Shown here one piece after another: positions 20,206 through 31,476 of a stretch of DNA of 64,000 bases. Positions within the stretch are counted from its first letter, which is position 1. Every line of letters begins with the position of its first letter. This stretch comes from Alopecurus myosuroides (Eukaryota > Streptophyta > Magnoliopsida > Poales > Poaceae), in assembly GCA_028641055.1 (NCBI GenBank), contig CM054059.1:436112167-436176166 (forward strand), given 5' to 3'. The notes under the pieces are model-generated. The model was not told where the DNA came from and made no database searches. It saw nothing but the letters and a program-made list of their open reading frames with translations. A program made the translations under genes and the position numbers.

Positions 20206-21637
20206 GGACTATGAAGATACATACAAGGGTGCCCACAAATGTATTGCTCTTGCCATGCAAGGGTATTGGAAGAGATGGGAGGCTCACAAGGCCAGTGCCC
20301 CTAGACCTTCAAGGAACAAGATCTTTAGGAAGAAAGGGGAGCGGCCAAGGACATGTTACAATTGTGGAAGTGCAAACCACTTCGTCAAAGAGTGTCCCTT
20401 TGAGCCACGAGAAGAGAATGAAGGGAAGCTTGTTCCCAAGGACAAGAACAAAGCTCCACAAAACAAGAACCTCGCTAAAAGAGTCCCAAGGGCTCTATAT
20501 GTTCAAGAGGGCCCCACATTGGAAACATACTACTCCGAAGATGAAGTAGAAGATGAAGTCGTAGGTGTTTCCCACGTCGCCATAGCTACGACTTCCTCTT
20601 CATCGGTCTCTCTATTTGAATCTCCCAATGAGAAGGCATCGATCCGACCTACATGTCTCATGGCAAAAGCCACCGCGGTAATATCTTCCACCTCCAGGTC
20701 TATTATCACTAGCTCTCCCTCATTATTGGATTGTGTTGAAAACATTGTTGATGATGAGGAGGCCAAGAACCTAGGATCTTGGTTGTGTAGTCTTGAAGGT
20801 GAAACCAAAGAAAAGGTAAAAGCTCTCCTAAGGCAACTTGATGATGCTAACTCCCTCATCGATGAGAAGGAGGAGATCATCATGACCTTGGAGAACCATG
20901 GCGGTAGCAATAATAATCATGATGACGAACTCGTCAAGGCTCTTGAAAAGGAGAGATCCATGAGAGCCTCTCTTGAAGAGAAACTATCTAGTCTACAAGA
21001 GACTTATGCTATTAGTGTTTCAAAGCTTAGAAAATATAACGAAAAATCTCTTGCCAAGCTTAAGAAAGAACATGCCAAATCTCTTGTTTTACTTAAAGAA
21101 TTTGAAGAGGAAGAGTGGAAGCTAGGAATATCTCACGAAAAACTTGACGAGGAGCATGACAAACTAAAAAAGGAGTTTGCATCTCTCAAAGAAATTCATG
21201 AAAAACTTGCCAAGTCTCGAATTAAGCTTCTAGCTCAACAATCTAATAAGCATGTTGCATCTTCATCAAATAGCGTTGTTATTGTGCCTACCTCTTCTAC
21301 TACAACTAACATTGTAGGGAAGGAAAGAATTCTCCATGATGCAATAAGCTCTCAAGGTGCCAAGAAAGGAAAAGAGGGACTTGGCTTTGTTTCCAAGTCA
21401 AAGAAGATATCCAAGAATGTCAGCTCTCCCTCCCAAAATGTTGTCTTTGTGAAAGAGGGTGAGGTGACCAAAGAGAAGGAGACCAACGCCATTATGGGTG
21501 GTGATACCTCTAGGGGGAGCACCACTCATAATTATGTCGCCGGAAAATATAACCCATCTTATGTTCTTATGAAATCTAGAGATGGACATGTTTATGCTAA
21601 ATACGTTGGTACTTCTTATGGTGATGATTATCATTAG
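19058..21637 (+). pseudogene. Sirevirus 1 Gag, one in-frame stop
   Basis: The 860-codon frame is interrupted only by TGA at 19544-19546. The first 162 residues hold a coiled-coil-like region and an Ala/Lys-rich run. The conserved gag core follows the stop (ISGSCTALW, then TAKEAWDKL near 19740). An aspartate run from a GAT microsatellite lies at about 20175-20205. A CCHC zinc knuckle, CYNCGSANHFVKEC, is at 20356-20397. A long lysine/glutamate coiled coil occupies about 20930-21240, the C-terminal extension typical of Sirevirus Gag. Gag forms the cytoplasmic virus-like particle and binds RNA. The context of the stop (TCT TGA AAG) is not a known readthrough signal, so I read it as damage. Confidence 0.88.
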
Positions 21638-21725
21638 ACTATTTGGGTTCCTAAGACCCTTGTGACTAACAAAAGAGGACCCATTGAAGGATGGGTACCT
21701 AAATCAAGAAATTGATCTCTTGTAG

Positions 21726-23414
21726 GGAAACGCTTCCGGATCAAATAGATGGACAGTGGATAGTGGTGCATCCCAACATATGACCGGAAGCCATGACGCA
21801 ATAAGTAATATTGAACCTCCTTTACCACATCTCAATTGCGTTACTATTGGTGACAAGTCCGAACTTAAGGTATTGGGACGAGCCAAGGTAGCTATCTCAA
21901 ATGATTTATCAATTGAGAATGTTCTCCTTGTTGAGTCCCTTGGCTATAACTTGATGTCCGTTCTTCAACTTGCAAATTGTGGTTTTACCTCGTTCTTTAA
22001 TAAAGAGAGTGTGATTGTAACTTGGGATACTTCTCTTAAAGTAGCCTTTGTTGGGTTTGTCGAGAACGGCATGTATGTAGTGGACTGCTCTAAAGAAGAC
22101 ACGTGTGCCGCGACATGCCTAATGGCTAAAGTTGATGTGGGGTGGCTTTGGCATCGCCGACTAGCCCACACCAATATGAGAATGCTACATGACCTCCAAA
22201 GTGTCAATCACGTTCTAGGACTAACCAAAGCTAAGTTTGCTAAACATCGTGTGTGTAGCTCTTGTACCTTTGGGAAGCAACATGGAGAGCAACACCCAAC
22301 CAAGACAACTATCTCCACCACAAGAATTCTCGAGCTAATTCACTTAGATCTCTTTGGTCCACTATCCTATGATAGCCTCGGAGGAAAGAAGTATTGCTTG
22401 GTGATTGTGGATGACTATTCAAGATATTGTTGGGTGTATTTCTTCAAGAGGAAAAGTAAAACACAAAAGAGAGTCATCGAGTTCATCACTCTAGTGGAGC
22501 GCCAACACAATGCTACCATATTGGCCATTCGGAGTGATAATGGCTCGGAGTTCAAGAACTACACCGTTGAGGGTTTTCTTAGTGAAGAAGGCATTGCTCA
22601 TCAATATTCCACTCCCTATACCCCTCAACAAAATGGTGTTGCGGAGAGAAAGAACCGGACTTTGATGGATGCGGCTAGAACTATGATTGTGGAGTTTTCC
22701 TCTCCCTATAACTTTTGGGCCGAAGCCGTCTCCACCTCTTGTCACGCTACCAACCGGCTATATCTTCGCAAGATCTTGAACAAGACTCCCTATGAGATTC
22801 TCACGGGCAAGAAACTGGATGTATCTTATTTCAAGGTCTTCGGTTGCAAGTGCTTCATTCGCAAGAAAGGAAAACGGTTGTCAAAATTTGAGACTAGATC
22901 TTATGAGGGTATCTTTGTTGGCTATGCCACAAATGCTCACGCCTATAGAGTCTACAACAAGTCCACCGGGCAAGTTGAAGAAGCTATAGACGTAGTGTTT
23001 GATGAGGATAACGTCTCTCAAGGGGGGCGTATAGATCATGGTGTTGTAGGAGATGCAATTCCTCCCATCGTCATAAGAAGAATGGGGATTGGTGAAATAA
23101 TTCCCATTGAGGGTTACCGGATGACGGAGGGAGAAGGACTATGCCCGACTCAAGTGGATCCATTGACTACACCCATTGATGACCAAGCTATCCAACAAGA
23201 TGCACCAAGCCCTCAAGCTAACAATCAAGGCCAAGCTAATGAACAAGGCCAAGCAACTCATCTAAATCATGATCAAGATTCCATCATTGTTGAGAATGCT
23301 CAACCTAGTGGTGATTCATCACCCATCATTGATCAAGGACAAAATGAAGATGGACATGTCTCCGATGAAGAAGGTGATTCTCAATCCATATCCAAGGAAT
23401 CTTTGGAGGAAATA
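21726..23414 (+). pseudogene. Sirevirus 1 Pol, first part: protease and integrase
   Basis: This frame opens after a TAG at 21723-21725 and differs from the gag frame. The aspartic protease active site is VDSGASQHM (about 21756). The GAG-pre-integrase block WLWHRRLAHTNMRML with an HHCC-like CSSCTFGKQ follows (about 22145-22280). The integrase core has Asp in HLDLFGPL, Asp in IRSDNGSEF and Glu in PQQNGVAERKNRTL (about 22340-22660), then the C-terminal KVFGCKCF and VGYATNAHAYRVYN. The frame is open up to the Gypsy insertion at 23415. Protease processes Gag-Pol; integrase joins cDNA to the genome. Confidence 0.92.
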
Positions 23415-23987
23415 TGTCGGATATATACCGAATAGGGGTATAGAAGATGGTAGACAAAAGAGCTGGACTACCAGGGTGGCCTGCAAGGTAATGGGCTTAG
23501 GTCCATTGGGCGGCCCAGTAGTCCGACGCACAGAAGCCGGATTCTAGAAGAACCCGGATCACGGCCCGCGTGATCTGGCTTGGAGAAGAAGACAGATTCC
23601 TTACTTTCCAAGTTACAAGTTAAACGTAGTCTTCTAGGTTTCTGGTTCTGTAAGCCCTAATCCGGCAATTATATAAAGCCGGACGGGAGATAGATTTCAT
23701 AAGTTCTTTTAGTTCCAAGGTTCTAGGTTCAAGCTCTAGCCTTGCGCGACTCGCCGGGAAGTTCATCCTCGACGAGTAGCTGGATCTATTCCCTTACATT
23801 GTAACCTTATTATACGGGCTTTAGTCCCACATAGTGAGAAGTGCAGGAGTAGGTACGCCGTACTGTCGCGACGTACCGAACCTGGGTAAATCCCGTGTTC
23901 TGTGTTACTACGCTATCTCGTTACCCCACGTCTCTACCGTAGTCTCATGGCACCCCAGTCTATGAAAACTACTACGATGTCTCGACA
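23415..23987 (+). repeat. Tat Gypsy 5' LTR
   Basis: It begins TGTCGGATATATACCG and ends GATGTCTCGACA. TATATAAA at 23670-23677 is a good TATA box. The terminal 5-bp inverted ends are TGTCG and CGACA. Confidence 0.95.
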
Positions 23988-25341
23988 GTTGGCGCCCACC
24001 GTGGGGCAAACGACGTCAGGCGTGAAGTTCCGATCTGGGATATTAGGCGGAATCGGAAGATCGATCACTGTCGGAAGCTTGGAATTCGACGACGACGTCG
24101 GGCGCTTCCTCGACAACGGATCCTACATACCGGCGCAAAACCATCTGGTAAGTGCCTGCGTTTTACCGATTGGATCTGCTAATATCTTTATCGGATTGAC
24201 CGCGGAAGTAATGGGGTTTTGCGGTGAAAGCAATTATCTCCCACCCGCCCTATACCCAGTCGAAGACGACTATGATGCCGGATTTTGCTCAGATCGCCGA
24301 CAAAACAGTGATACGCACTTTATCGGCATGGTGCAATCCGAGATCGCCGAAAACACGGATGACGGAAATCCCGTGCAAGAGGCAGACAACAATACACCCG
24401 TCACAGAGACGGAAGAACCAATACCCGTCACAGAGACGGAAGATCCGACATCCGTCAACCAGACGATGAACTCGGAAACAGAGTCCGTGCTTGCCGCCAT
24501 TGAGGCGAGATTAGAGTCGGAAACCGGATCGGATAACTTCGAATCCGAAGACGAAGATGATGATGCCTTCGTAAGGAAAGTTAAATCCTTTCAAGAGGGA
24601 TTCCATGAAGTGCTAATGGCAAAACCAGCTGATACAACGGGTGCCGATAGCCAGGAAAGCCCTAAAACCCCTCCGCCAGCAGAGGAGAGGGAAGACGGAG
24701 AAACTTCTCCGATATTTCCTAATGTCAAGGAGATGACAGAGGATGAACCTGTCAAAAAACCTCCATCTTCCAAGAAAAAGCACCGTGCTTCTAAAAAACT
24801 CCAGTACAAACTCCGGAAGAAAAAGTCAGCTGATCTCGCTGATGAAAACCTAGAAGTTGGAGATATTAGTGGCACAAAGCCTACGGAAAAGAAATCCAAG
24901 GAAATCACTGCTCCGCCAATGACAGAACTGGAAGAGCAAGAACTATTACAAACTCCAGTGGGACCCAATGAACCCCCTGAGATGCTGGAAGCCAGGAGAC
25001 AAGCTTTCCAACGGCAACAGCAACAACTGCTTAGATCTCGGCAACATCTCCAACAAACCCATAATGACATCAAAATTATGAAGGAAGAAATTGAGGAGTA
25101 CGAGAGAAAGCATAGATCTGCCTTAAAACCTACGAGGTTACCCGGAATTGCAAAACCGGAAGAACTGCCGCCGAAAGAAAGGTTCTATAACCCATCTTGG
25201 CAAAAGCAGTTAAACGGCAAAGATGCCAAGGGCGAACCAATATACAAAACCGCAGCTGAAAACGCGGAAGCAGCGTTCGCCATCCTGAACAATGATCTGT
25301 ACTCCAACGGGGAAAAACTCCAAGGGGTGTATGCTTCCTAG
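23962..25341 (+). pseudogene. Tat Gypsy Gag, N-terminal part
   Basis: The frame runs from an ATG in the end of the LTR through the primer-binding site for 459 codons and stops at 25339-25341; the true start is uncertain. The product is acidic with repeated PVTETE-type units (about 24395-24460). It then has a basic KKKHRASKKLQYKLRKKK run and a glutamine-rich coiled region RRQAFQRQQQQLLRSRQHL. Reading frames change between about 25330 and 25430, after which coding continues in the frame of the next feature. Confidence 0.7.
23988..24007 (+). promoter_or_regulatory. Tat Gypsy primer-binding region
   Basis: TTGGCGCCCACCGTGGGGC directly follows the LTR. It is the form seen in many grass Tat-type elements. 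I do not assign the tRNA. Confidence 0.75.
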
Positions 25342-25429
25342 GAAAAGCATTACAGCAGCAACAGCGAGGACAAGAGCGATCAGGGAGGCTGCATGATAAT
25401 TCCGCCCTCTGCAAAACTGTTACTTGCGC

Positions 25430-27650
25430 TGCTGGAGCACCTGGACCGGAAGAACCCGGAGATTCGGATAAAAAAGAGGATCCGAGAAAAGACAAGAAAA
25501 ACCCCGACAACCGGGACGCAGCGTCTAGAACCGGACCTCATCTCCCGAAAGATGGATATAAACCACACGATCGGGAAGACAAACACCGGAATGACGGCAA
25601 AATAATGCCACCTCCGAGAAACCCAGCTGAAAAAGCTGGAAGATACGATACACCTCACAGGCGTGAAAGATCTCGGACACCGCCCAAAGATAAGGAAAGG
25701 TACAGGAGCAGGACTCCACCTAATCCCAGAGGGCGTGACAACAGAAGAGATAGAGATAACCTCGGAAAAACGCGTCCGCGCAACAATGGAAAAGAAAGGA
25801 GCAGATCCCCTTCTGTCCATTCAGCCGGGAGATACTCTGCACATATTGACAGAGCAGAAAAGGACGATCTATACTTTGGTCCCAAGTGTTTTACTGACAG
25901 GATCCGAAGGATAACCCTGCATTCTGGCTTCGCCAAAGTTGGTCCAACCTACCAAAAATATACCGGCAGTACAAACCCGGATACCTGGCTTTCAGATTAT
26001 TACACAGCCGTCCAGATCAACAACGGGACAGACCTGGAAGCTGTCAAGTTTCTTCCCCTAATGTTGCTAGACGGAGCCAGAGATTGGATTAATGGTTTAC
26101 CATCAAGAACTGTCGACAGTTGGGATGATATGGCGAGAGTATTCACCCAGCATTTTAGGGGAACATACAAACGCCCAAATAGCATCAACCAGCTGAACCG
26201 TTGCACCCAATTTGAAGACGAACCATACGTGGATTTCATCTCCAGATGGACTGCAATGAAGAATAGTTGCTCTGGAGTAACTGACGTACAAGCAATGCAT
26301 GCTTTCGTCAATGGCCTAAAACCCGGACTTGTACCGTTCATGGTTGGTTCTAAAAAGCACAAAGATCTCGGATCTATGCTTACAACCGCTAATGAGCATG
26401 CTGCAGCCGAAGACGATATCAGAGCAAGAGGAGGCAATATTGAGTCACTGATACTGGCCAAGAAAACACCTCGTTCTGATAAAAAAGGAACTCCGGAGTC
26501 AACAACAAAGCCCAAGGAGGTTAACTTAGCCTTTGGAGGAGAAAAAGGGAACAAGTGGAAAGGCCGCAGTCCGGATCCCATCAATTACACTCCTGAAGAA
26601 TGGGAGAGAATTAAGTCGGAACCCTGCGTCCACCACTCTCAGTTTGGGAAACCAACCCACACGAACGCGCAATGCCGGCTAAACAAGCATATGAAAGGCA
26701 ATGCAGGATCCGGAAATAAAGGGAAGGGTTCCAAGAGGAAACCTGCCAAACAAAAGCCAGAAGCTGAAAAAGAAGACAGTGAATCGGACACTGATGATAA
26801 AATCCAGGAACAACAGCGAAAAGGCGAACCTAAATTTCCGAGAGTTGACGGAGAAGCAATGCTAACTTTCCTAGCAACCCCGTCAGCAAAGGTGGCCAAA
26901 AGGACACTTCGAGAAATAAACGCGGTTGTTCCTGCAACCCCAAAATTCTTGAAGTATTCCAACACACCGATAATCTGGGATCAGTCTGATCATCCCGGAA
27001 ATATCCCTGAACCCGGCACACAAGCTCTTGTTGTAAGCCCTATTGTTCAAAACACTAGGCTAAGAAGAGTGCTGATGGACGGAGGATCCAGCATCAATAT
27101 AATGTACCTGGATACACTGAAGCACTTGAAGATATCCGAGTCCCAGCTCAACTACAGCAATATACGCTTCCATGGCATCGTTCCTGGCAGGCAAGCACGA
27201 TCCCTAGGAGAAATTTCCCTAGATGTCACCTTCGGAGATAAAGATCACTTCCGGCAGGAAAAAGTATCCTTCGAAGTTGTGCCGTTCGAGAGCGTGTATC
27301 ACGCAATACTCGGACGTCCGGCTTTCGCCAAGTTTATGGCAAGATCTTGCTACATCTACAACAAGCTGAAGATGCCAGGACCCAAAGGAGGAGTAATCAC
27401 CATTGCCGGTGATTTCAAGCTGGCAAATGAGTTGGAGAAGCAAAACGCCCTTTGCGCTCAAAGAGTTATAGCTCAGGAAGAACTGAAGGAGTTTGCCAAG
27501 GAGGTATCGCCGAAAGAAATGCCGGCAGGAAAAGAAACCCGGAAGCCAACAGATAGCTTCAAGGCATCCGAGAATACAAGACAGGTAATCCTAGATCCCA
27601 AAGATCCGACAAAATTCGTCGTTGTTGGGACTGGGATGACCGACAAATAG
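25430..27650 (+). pseudogene. Tat Gypsy Gag core and protease, ended by TAG
   Basis: An Arg/Ser/Pro-rich linker (RRERSRTPPKDKERYRSRTP) leads into the retrotransposon gag core: YQKYTGSTNPDTWLSDYYTA, ARDWINGLP, FTQHFRGTYKRP (about 25940-26180). The aspartic protease has LMDGGSSINIMYLDTL (about 27071-27118) and ILGRPAF. The first ATG in this frame is at 25605; coding character extends upstream to about 25430. An in-frame TAG at 27648-27650 separates it from the reverse transcriptase, which continues in the same frame. The context AAA TAG GAA is not a known readthrough signal, so the stop looks like damage. Confidence 0.88.
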
Positions 27651-28979
27651 GAAGGCGAGCTCATCAAGTTCCTCCGTGAGAACTGGGACATTTTCGCCTG
27701 GTGTCCAGCTGACATGCCAGGCGTACCCAGGGAACTTGCTGAGCACCAACTCAAGGTTATTCCCGGATCAAAACCCGTCAAACAAGGTCTCCGTCGATTT
27801 GACGGAAGAAGACGGAAGGCTATTGGCAAGGAAATTATCCGGCTTTTAGCAGCGGATTTCATCAAGGAGGTAATCCATACTGACTGGTCCGCAAATCCGG
27901 TACTAGTACCGAAGAAAGACACAACTGCCCTCAGAATGTGTATAGATTACACAGGATTGAACAAGTTATGTCCGAAAGATAGGTTTGCGCTGCCGCGAAT
28001 CGATCAAATAATAGACGCCACTGCAGGCTCTGAGCTTTTATGCTTTTTGGATGCATACTCCGGGTACCACCAAATACGCATGAAAAAGGAAGATCAAATC
28101 AAGACTTCTTTTATAACCCCGTACGGGACGTATTACTACGTAACCATGCCTTTTGGCCTGAAGAACGCAGGTGCAACCTACCAGCGTTCCATGCAACGTT
28201 GTTTGCATAGTCAAATTGGCAAAAACGTCCATGTTTACGTGGACGATATTGCTGTCGTAACCAAGGAAAAAGATACACTCCTTGAGGATTTGCGAGAAAC
28301 CTTCGAAAACTTGCGCACTTACAAGATGAAGTTGAATCCATCTAAGTGCGTATTCGGGGTTCCCTCAGGAAAACTTCTAGGTTTCATCGTTTCTCACAGA
28401 GGAATAGAAGTTAACCCGGAAAAGATCAAGGCAATCTTGAATATCTCAAAGCCTACATGTGTAAAAGATGTCCAAAGATTGACGGGTTCCGCTGCAGCCG
28501 TCAGCAGATTTATTAGTCGGCTGGGGGATAAAGCCTTGCCACTATACAAACTGTTAAAGAAATCCGACAAGTTCGAATGGACAGAAGAGGCCGATGCAGC
28601 GTTAGCCCAGTTAAAAGAAACCTTGATGAACGCTCCCATCTTGGCATCTCCCAAAGATGAAGAACCCATGTTACTATACCTTACGGCTACTAGTCGGGTT
28701 ATTAGCGCGGTAATCGTTGTGGAACGGACAAAAGAAGAGCAAAGCATACCAGATCAACATCCGGTATACTACATAAGTGAAGTTTTCTCCGAATCCAAAC
28801 AAAGATACCCGCACTATCAGAAACTGGCATATGGCGTATTTTCGCATCCAGAAAGCTGCGCCATTACTTCCAAGGACATTCTATAACAGTGGTATGTAAA
28901 GCACCACTAGGAGATATTATAAACAATGCGGAGGCAACCGGCCGAGTAGCTAAATGGGGCATCGAGCTGGCAGCCTTTC
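27651..28979 (+). pseudogene. Tat Gypsy reverse transcriptase and RNase H
   Basis: The reverse transcriptase shows NPVLVPKKD, RMCIDYTGLNK, FLDAYSGYHQI, TMPFGLKNAGATYQR and the catalytic VYVDDIAVVT (about 28240). The connection and RNase H region follow to YYISEVFSESKQRYPHYQKLAYGVF. A one-base frameshift occurs at about 28843 and a compensating one at about 28979. The stretch between reads SRKLRHYFQGHSITVV without stops. The enzyme copies the RNA genome inside the particle; this copy is broken. Confidence 0.9.
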
Positions 28980-30882
28980 GACATTAAGTATCAGCCAAGG
29001 ACGGCAATAAAATCCCAGGTTTTGGCAGATTTCGTCGCCGACTGGACAGAAGCAATGGAAAATACACCGATGCCAGAATCCGAGTACTGGATCATGCACT
29101 TTGACGGATCTAAGATGAAGGAAGGAGCTGGAGCCGGCGTAGTTCTAAAATCTCCCAAGGGAGACACAATGGAGTACGTATTGCAAATACACTTCAACGC
29201 CAGTAATAATGTGGCAGAATACGAAGCTTTGCTTCATGGCTTGCATATTGCAAAAGAAATAGGGGTAAAACGCATCTTGTGCTACGGAGACTCGGATTTG
29301 GTACAGCATCAGCTCAACCAAACCTGGGACGCGAAAAGCCCCATAATGGCCGAATATCGGAGAACGGTGGATGAGTTTGCCATCTGCTTCTTCGGGTTCG
29401 AAGTCCTTCACATAAAAAGGGAGGAAAACTGGAACGCGGATGCGTTAGCCCGCATGGGATCGGAGAGAGTAAAAACTTTACCACCAGGGGTATTCGTCCA
29501 GCATTTGCATGAACCATCCATAAAAGGTGGAGACGTCGATTACCCTTTAGCATCTGAAACAATTGAAGTCATGTTCGTTAAACCGGATTGGACAATCCCG
29601 TACCTAAACTTCTTAGTCAATCAGAAGTACCCGGAAGGAGCAGACGAAGTCCTGCAAAGGCAAATACAGCGTCGATGCAAAGGATACGTAGTAATCAACG
29701 ACCACTTATACAAACGCAGTACTTCTGGAGTTTTTCTGCGGTGTATTTCACCAGAGGAAGGAAGAGAAATATTGCAAGAAATCCATGCCGGCGATTGCGG
29801 ACATCATGCTCAATCAAAAAGCATAGTCAAAAAAGCATTCCGTGCAGGGTTTTTCTGGCTAACAGCCAAGACAGACGCCGAACGCATAGTGAATACATGC
29901 GAAGGATGCCAATATTACGCCAAGCAGACCAATTTGCCGGCCCAAGCACTAAAAACTATCCCTATCACATGGCCGTTTGCGGTCTGGGGGCTAGACATGA
30001 TGGGACCGTTCAAAACTGCAAGAGGTGGACTTACACATCTACTCGTAGCAGTAGATAAGTACACAAAATGGGTGGAGGCTAAACCCATCAAAAAGCTGGA
30101 CGGCGCAACTGCCAGAAATTTCATTATCGATTTAGTAGTGAGGTATGGCGTTCCACACAGCATAATAACTGATAACGGGACAAATTTCTCCATTGGGGAG
30201 TTGGCAAAATACTGCCAACAAACGGGAATTCGCTTGGATCTTGCATCTGTGGCACACCCGCAATCTAATGGACAGGTTGAAAGAATGAATAGCTCAATCC
30301 TGCAAGGAATACGCCCAAGACTCGAAACTCCTCTTCATAGAGCAGCTGGAGCATGGGTAGAAGAACTACCTTCCGTGTTATGGAGTATTCGAACGACGCC
30401 AAATAGGTCAACTGAGCAAACCCCGTTCTTCCTAGTTTATGGTGCGGAAGCTATGCTTCCAACGGACATGATCCATGATAGCCCAAGAGTGCAAAATTTT
30501 GACGACTCAGATGCCGAGAAGCACGACAGGATGCTGTCGATCTCCTAGAAGAGGAACGAGAACTTGTGCTTCAAAGATCCGCCATCTACCAGCAAGGTTT
30601 ACGACGTTATCATAGTCGTAAAATCAGGCATCGCTCTTTTAAAGAAGGTGACTTGGTGCTGAGATTGGTGCAGCAAAGAAGCACAAATTGGCCCCAGTAT
30701 GGGAAGGACCATTTGTCATCAGTAAAGCCATGAAGAATGGATCATATTATCTTGTCGACATTCGAGATACGGAGGATGATCCCAAAAAGCCGAATCGCAA
30801 AAGAAAGAGAAAAATAGATGCTGAACTAGGAGAGACAAATAGGCCTTGGAGTATCCAGCAATTACGTCCCTTCTACACTTAG
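28980..30882 (+). pseudogene. Tat Gypsy archaeal-type RNase H and integrase
   Basis: From 28980 the frame gives an additional RNase H with the acidic set in MHFDGSKMKEGAGAG, NNVAEYEALLHG, CYGDSDLVQHQ and NWNADALAR. Integrase follows: HHCC zinc finger (IHAGDCGHH and CEGCQYY, about 29785-29925), then Asp in WGLDMMGPF, Asp in IITDNGTNF and Glu in SNGQVERMN (about 29985-30285). Frameshifts occur near 30530 and 30670. The C-terminus KLAPVWEGPFVISKAMKNGS ends with QQLRPFYT at 30882. I see no chromodomain. Confidence 0.9.
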
Positions 30883-31476
30883 TTCAATTTCTATGTAAAC
30901 ATCTTTGAGATCATGAAATAAAGTTATCGGAATTCATATTCATTATAAGTACAAAATATTTCCGCTTTATCTATTTCCCAATGATCTTACAAATACTCAA
31001 TGTTGACCCGAATTGTGCCTGCGTGCTCGGTGTTTAAAAGCTGAATGATTCGGCCTGTTAAAGGTTAAAGGAAACTCGGATTGTGCCTGCGTGCCCAAGT
31101 TTCAGAACAGTTCCTTGTTTTCTCTAAGTCTTATCTGATCGTGCGTATGATGGGTTACTGGAACTAGTTAGTAAAAATGCCTTTAGCATGATTCATGTTT
31201 TCGAGTTTCAAAACTGCTTGGTTCGTCCCCAGTTACTCGGCATAACGATTCATAGTGCTATTTGAGCCATTTCAAACACTAAGGACAGTTAAAGCATATA
31301 TACCAGATTACTTAGAAGATAAAGGAGCAGCCAAACCCGGAAAAACTTTGCAAGAAGTTTGAAATCGCAAAAGGCGGAGTTCTTGTTCCGACAAATGACA
31401 TAGAAGTATTACAATATGAATTACATTGTAAAGAAGCTACTATACGCATCCATCATCCAGGTTAAGTGCGCCCCCT
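30883..31476. other. Tat Gypsy spacer between pol and the antisense gene
   Basis: This is 594 bp without a gene. TTGTGCCTGCGTGC recurs at about 31012 and 31081 within a longer imperfect direct repeat. The stretch holds the 3' ends of two converging transcription units, pol (+) and the antisense gene (-). Confidence 0.5.
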
